Assembly (NCBI GenBank): GCA_039029355.1
Contig: JBCCGI010000123.1
Span: forward strand, 1 to 19,182
Reading direction: 5' to 3'
DNA length: 19,182 bases
Source of the DNA: JBCCGI01 sp039029355
GTDB lineage: Bacteria; Planctomycetota; UBA1135; GCA-002686595
Under the pieces are notes generated by a model that was not told the origin of the DNA, did no database searches, and saw only the letters and a list, made by a program, of their open reading frames with translations. Positions 17,701-19,182 of the stretch are shown here, piece after piece. The stretch's first letter is position 1. Each line of letters opens with the position of its first letter. Made by a program: the position numbers and the translations under genes.

Positions 17701-18222
17701 GTACGGCAGCCCGCGGTGCTCGTCGACCGCGTGGATCGGCACGACGTGCTCGTGGGACACGGCGGCGACCGCGCGGCCCTCGCGCTCGAAGCGTGCGCGG
17801 GCGACGCCGCTCGCGGCGAAGCTCGGCGCGAGCAGCTTGATCGCCACGAAGCGGTTGAGCCGCGGCTCGAGCGCCTTGAGCACGAAGCCCGTGCTCCCGC
17901 GCCCGATGAGGCCCGCCACCTCGTAGTGCCCGAGCCGACCCAGCATGGCGGGATCGTCCGAGGGGTGCAGCAGCGCCTTGACCTCCTCGAGCTCGCCACC
18001 GGCATCGCTGGCGCCGTCCGTATCGTCCGCGCCCAGGTCGCGCAGGTCGTCCCACAGCTCGGGGTCGCCGGCGGCGGCGGCGCGCTCGAGCGCTCCCTGG
18101 CACGCGGAGCACGCGTCCATGTGCTCACGCGCGCGCTCCTCCTCGGCCTCGTCGAGGCGGTCGTGCAGGAAGCGCTCCAGGGTCGCGGGGTCGAGGCAGG
18201 GAGAGAGCTTGGAACGGCTCAT
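14791..18222 (-). CDS. Zinc-finger / Ser-Thr kinase / DUF4097-like / esterase fusion
   Basis: The product is 1143 aa. In order: an anti-sigma-type zinc finger, H34-x3-C38-x2-C41 (HMDACSAC); a Hanks-type kinase at about 98-365 with GRGSTGFV (107-114), Lys129, HRDVKPAN (Asp223), DFG 242-244, SPE 268-270; a membrane helix at about 388-410; a DUF4097-like beta-helical region at about 470-765 (repeated G-D-V-x-V/L turns such as HGDVEVL, GDVDAT, GGDVDLA, GDVVIAL, GGDVEIDG, GDVHIEV); a low-complexity Gly/Ser/Lys linker with seven SGLGG units (835-869); and an alpha/beta-hydrolase at about 890-1135 with GLSRG (Ser1012), probable Asp1061 and His1112 (SHDAWTETYS), as in esterase/predicted peptidase families. 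The part after the helix should be outside the cytoplasmic membrane. The start lies 6 bp after the sigma gene stop. The zinc finger suggests it binds its partner sigma directly; this is inference. Confidence 0.92.
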   Translation of the reverse strand: MSRSKLSPCLDPATLERFLHDRLDEAEEERAREHMDACSACQGALERAAAAGDPELWDDLRDLGADDTDGASDAGGELEEVKALLHPSDDPAMLGRLGHYEVAGLIGRGSTGFVLKALEPRLNRFVAIKLLAPSFAASGVARARFEREGRAVAAVSHEHVVPIHAVDEHRGLPYIVMRYVPGLSLQQRIDGEGPLDTCEATRVGLQVAGALAAAHAQGIVHRDVKPANVLIGHTVDRAMVTDFGLARVADEASMTRSGTIAGTPHFMSPEQARGDAVDPRSDLFSLGGLMYTACTGRPPFRAETVFGVLNRVCETEPRPIREIRPEIQAWLAAFVSKLMAKRPEDRFQSAEEVRGALASELAHLQNPTTVAEPPREWLARPKAAWMRSAGLAVAALAGAAAIAVGGFALLGQEGGGEPGDASLAGMLPAGFGQLGDAALLAAEEGSWSTEDGDESAPVFRQLVERTVIADPGERLEVLVDHGDVEVLPHDIDQLTVRVVRRVQAGSQEEAEALVANHSVRLEEEGLGYRLRGAFHPGFLDSEDAEHIDGVHYEILVPRAYSPEVSSLSGAISIGELQGDVDATSGAGPVRLARIDGTVDVEARGGDVDLAQGCTGAVDVLVIHGDVVIALVDGAGYVRASDGNVRLGANTGEFYVQTSGGDVEIDGVAGSLSAYSSYGDVRLRLAENPAENTMLGAVAGDVHIEVAADVAAEVQTRGDFVTPFATEEVFSNDGTGEPWSVSRLNDGEVFVRATSSMGEVVIASLDAPERLAAPAAMSSEVSAEAGGEEEAKPSEGLVAKVQDGDSPEAGGAGKSKGSDKSAGSGGSGKSGGSGGSGLGGSGLGGSGLGGSGLGGSGLGGSGLGGSGLGGSGSSARLSAEALRKTQGDPRAGGLVSVSLGDDAGAMDGYNLYLPVSFDDNDDLYPVLVYLQGGWGVGGEIGDINNWGLARLLRDESDLSIERNQLLLDRFIVVSPHIQNGQYYDHPMVIQGILDHLAETYRADPDRVYLTGLSRGAYGSWVLPERLPGTFAAIVPIGGDADEVEDFRRLQGPAMWVAHNVGDGVTAYARAQAAVRSVEEALGVEFRRFDQLDVAGTDYLEHRHLFTTGQAASHDAWTETYSRPELYRWLLQQRRAEVVLEGDPK
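15616..15720 (-). repeat. 15-bp tandem repeat coding (SGLGG)7
   Basis: Seven in-frame 15-bp units code for SGLGG in the linker between the beta-helix and hydrolase domains of the fusion kinase. The units differ at synonymous positions only: on the plus strand four adjacent copies carry CCACCG and the three towards 15616 carry CCGCCG, one of those with CCGAGA for CCGAGG. Neighbouring identical variants point to growth by slippage or unequal exchange, so copy number may vary between strains. Confidence 0.92.
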
Positions 18223-18228
18223 GGCGTC

Positions 18229-18870
18229 TTAGGAGTTCGAGGAGGGACGCGGCGCGCCCGTGGATTGGTGCTCGCCGCTGAGCTGAGCCACGCGCGCGCG
18301 GATGCGGGCCACCACGCGGCACTTGGCGGTGTAGATGCTGCCGACCGGCACGCCGAGCTCGGTCGCCGCGTCGGCGGCGCTCCTGCCCTGCACGGCGGTC
18401 AGGTGGAAGGCGCGCCAGGTCACGTCGCGCACCTCGCGCTGCACCTGGGCCGCGGCCCAGGAGAGCAGCGAGCGGCGCAGCTCGGCGTCGAAGGCGCCGG
18501 GACCGGTCTCGCCGTGCGCGGGGTCGGCGAGCTGGTCCAGCGCCAGCTCGGCGGCCGAGCCCCCGCTCGCCGCGGTGGCCCGAGCGCGCTCGGCGATCGC
18601 GTCGATCGACACGTTGCGCGCGACGCGGAAGAGCCAGGCGCGGAAGGTGCCCTCCGAGGTGTCGTCCAGCTCCCAGGTCGGCAGCTTCTTGTGGAGCGCC
18701 GCCAGCACGTCCTGGGTGGCGTCGCGCGCGTCCGCCTCCTGCAGCCCCATCGAGCGGCAGTAGCGGAAGATCGCCTGCTCGTACACCTCGACGAACTCGG
18801 CCCAGGCCTCGTCGCTGTGGCGCGCGAGCTCGATCAGGAGGCTCTGGCGGGTCTTGGGGGCGTGCGTCAT
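18229..18870 (-). CDS. ECF-family RNA polymerase sigma factor
   Basis: The product is 213 aa. Region 2 covers residues about 21-95 (DEAWAEFVEVY, ARDATQDVLAALHKKL, FRAWLFRVARNVSIDAI) and region 4 about 145-195 (FHLTAVQGRSAADAATELGVPVGSIYTAKCRVVARIRARV), the standard ECF layout with a Gly/Ala-rich link between. The start at 18870 (MTHAPKTRQSLL) begins the sigma-like part; an in-frame ATG at 18996 would add 42 Pro/Arg-rich residues that do not look coding. No strong Shine-Dalgarno is visible. It is the first gene of the five-gene cluster and ends 6 bp before the kinase fusion, whose N-terminal zinc finger is the obvious candidate regulator. It is clearly different from the first sigma factor in the window, so the two probably read different promoters. 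Confidence 0.9.
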   Translation of the reverse strand: MTHAPKTRQSLLIELARHSDEAWAEFVEVYEQAIFRYCRSMGLQEADARDATQDVLAALHKKLPTWELDDTSEGTFRAWLFRVARNVSIDAIAERARATAASGGSAAELALDQLADPAHGETGPGAFDAELRRSLLSWAAAQVQREVRDVTWRAFHLTAVQGRSAADAATELGVPVGSIYTAKCRVVARIRARVAQLSGEHQSTGAPRPSSNS

Positions 18871-19009
18871 CGGAGCTTGGGAGGCGGGCGCTTGGCGCGG
18901 CCGAGGAGGACTCTGGGGAAGCGGGTGCTTCCTTACACGATTTCGCCCGAAGTTCCTCGGCTGCGCCCGCGCGGCGCTCCAAGCCGCCGCCGCCATGACG
19001 CAAAGGAGG

Positions 19010-19058
19010 CCCGCCCGGACCGCGCGCCCCCTGCGGGGCGCCTCGTGGTCCGGGCGGG
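19010..19058 (-). terminator. Long perfect nested hairpin
   Basis: The outer stem is 12 perfect bp, CCCGCCCGGACC (19010-19021) with GGTCCGGGCGGG (19047-19058); the inner stem is 7 perfect bp, GCGCCCC (19024-19030) with GGGGCGC (19035-19041). It sits 6 bases past the stop of the minus-strand frame at the right edge, the place of a terminator for that gene. The A run on the plus strand (19060-19064) means T residues before, not after, the stem on the minus strand, so it is not a textbook intrinsic terminator. It could also shape the sigma gene leader. Confidence 0.45.
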
Positions 19059-19064
19059 GAAAAA

Positions 19065-19182
19065 TCAGAAGTATATGACCGTGTCAATGATATCCTGAAA
19101 CATTCCAAACAACGGTATACCAATATGGTCCATGTCCGGAATACTGCCCGTGTCAGTACAGACATTAAGGAATCCTTCCATA
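19065..19182 (-). CDS. 3' end of a gene or a small protein, partial
   Basis: A minus-strand frame runs from the window edge to TGA at 19065-19067. The visible part has 38 codons if read from the ATG at 19181, starting MEGFLNVCTDTG and ending DIIDTVIYF; the frame may continue beyond the window. It is about 42% GC by hand count, with AT-ending codons (ATT, ATA, TTT, AAT, CTT), quite unlike all other genes here. I do not recognise the protein; the C-terminus is hydrophobic. The strong hairpin right after the stop supports a real gene end, but length is too short to be sure. Confidence 0.4.
   Translation of the reverse strand, partial: MEGFLNVCTDTGSIPDMDHIGIPLFGMFQDIIDTVIYF

Noticed and set aside
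19082..19087. TTGACA on the minus strand as a sigma-70 -35 box for the sigma gene
   Set aside because: At 17 bases downstream the sequence is TTTTTC, not a -10 box, and TATACT lies only 6 bases away. The hexamer also falls inside the open frame that ends at 19065.
17410..19098. A 562-residue open frame on the plus strand
   Set aside because: It is antisense to the kinase N-terminus and the second sigma gene, with no start signals or domain features.
18125..19165. A 346-residue minus-strand open frame running across the right-hand gap and the sigma gene
   Set aside because: It overlaps the sigma gene in a different frame, and its body is Arg/Gly/Ala-rich shadow sequence. The AT-rich segment fits better with the frame ending at 19065.

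Overview
The window is GC-rich bacterial DNA (roughly 70% GC by eye). It most likely comes from a planctomycete. The evidence is two ECF sigma factor genes each followed at once by a giant Ser/Thr kinase gene, several long secreted proteins with tag-like C-terminal modules (LGGGC...CGGC, GSGCPG, and FAGKLY...SNSAAVELLP types), an FG-GAP repeat protein, and a membrane kinase with a DUF4097-like beta-helix and an esterase domain. The lineage is inferred from gene style; no rRNA or marker gene is present.

Layout. (1) 98-4536, minus strand: two tandem secreted paralogues, 47 bp apart, with a common N-terminal domain, propeller-like Y/F-L-V-x-W repeats and a common C-terminal domain. (2) 4722-7726, plus strand, divergent from them: an ECF sigma factor and a transmembrane Ser/Thr kinase with TPRs, translationally coupled by an ATGA overlap. 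(3) 7727-8087: a 361-bp gap with two abutting hairpins and a possible ECF-type promoter. (4) 8088-10679, plus strand: a secreted FG-GAP/VCBS repeat protein. (5) 10737-18870, minus strand: five close-packed genes (gaps of 6, 45, 25 and 9 bp) that look like one operon. In transcription order they are an ECF sigma factor; a 1143-aa fusion (anti-sigma-type zinc finger, Ser/Thr kinase, membrane helix, DUF4097-like beta-helix, Gly/Ser repeat linker, alpha/beta-hydrolase); a CHAT caspase-like peptidase with a TRAFs-binding/TPR-like tail; a ComEC-like metallo-beta-lactamase-fold hydrolase; and a secreted protein with a planctomycete C-terminal module. (6) 19065-19182: an AT-rich edge (about 42% GC by hand count) with the end of a minus-strand reading frame, followed by a long perfect hairpin.

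The five-gene cluster is the best candidate for an undescribed system. It joins an envelope sensor and its own transcription control (sigma factor, zinc finger, kinase) to a caspase-like protease and a metal-dependent hydrolase, two enzyme types that recur in bacterial conflict and cell-death systems. My working model, which is inference, is that an envelope or surface event read by the extracytoplasmic beta-helix/esterase part alters the kinase and releases the sigma factor, which drives the operon, while CHAT and MBL act in the cytoplasm. The first sigma/kinase pair shows no zinc finger and carries TPRs instead, so the two modules are probably controlled differently.
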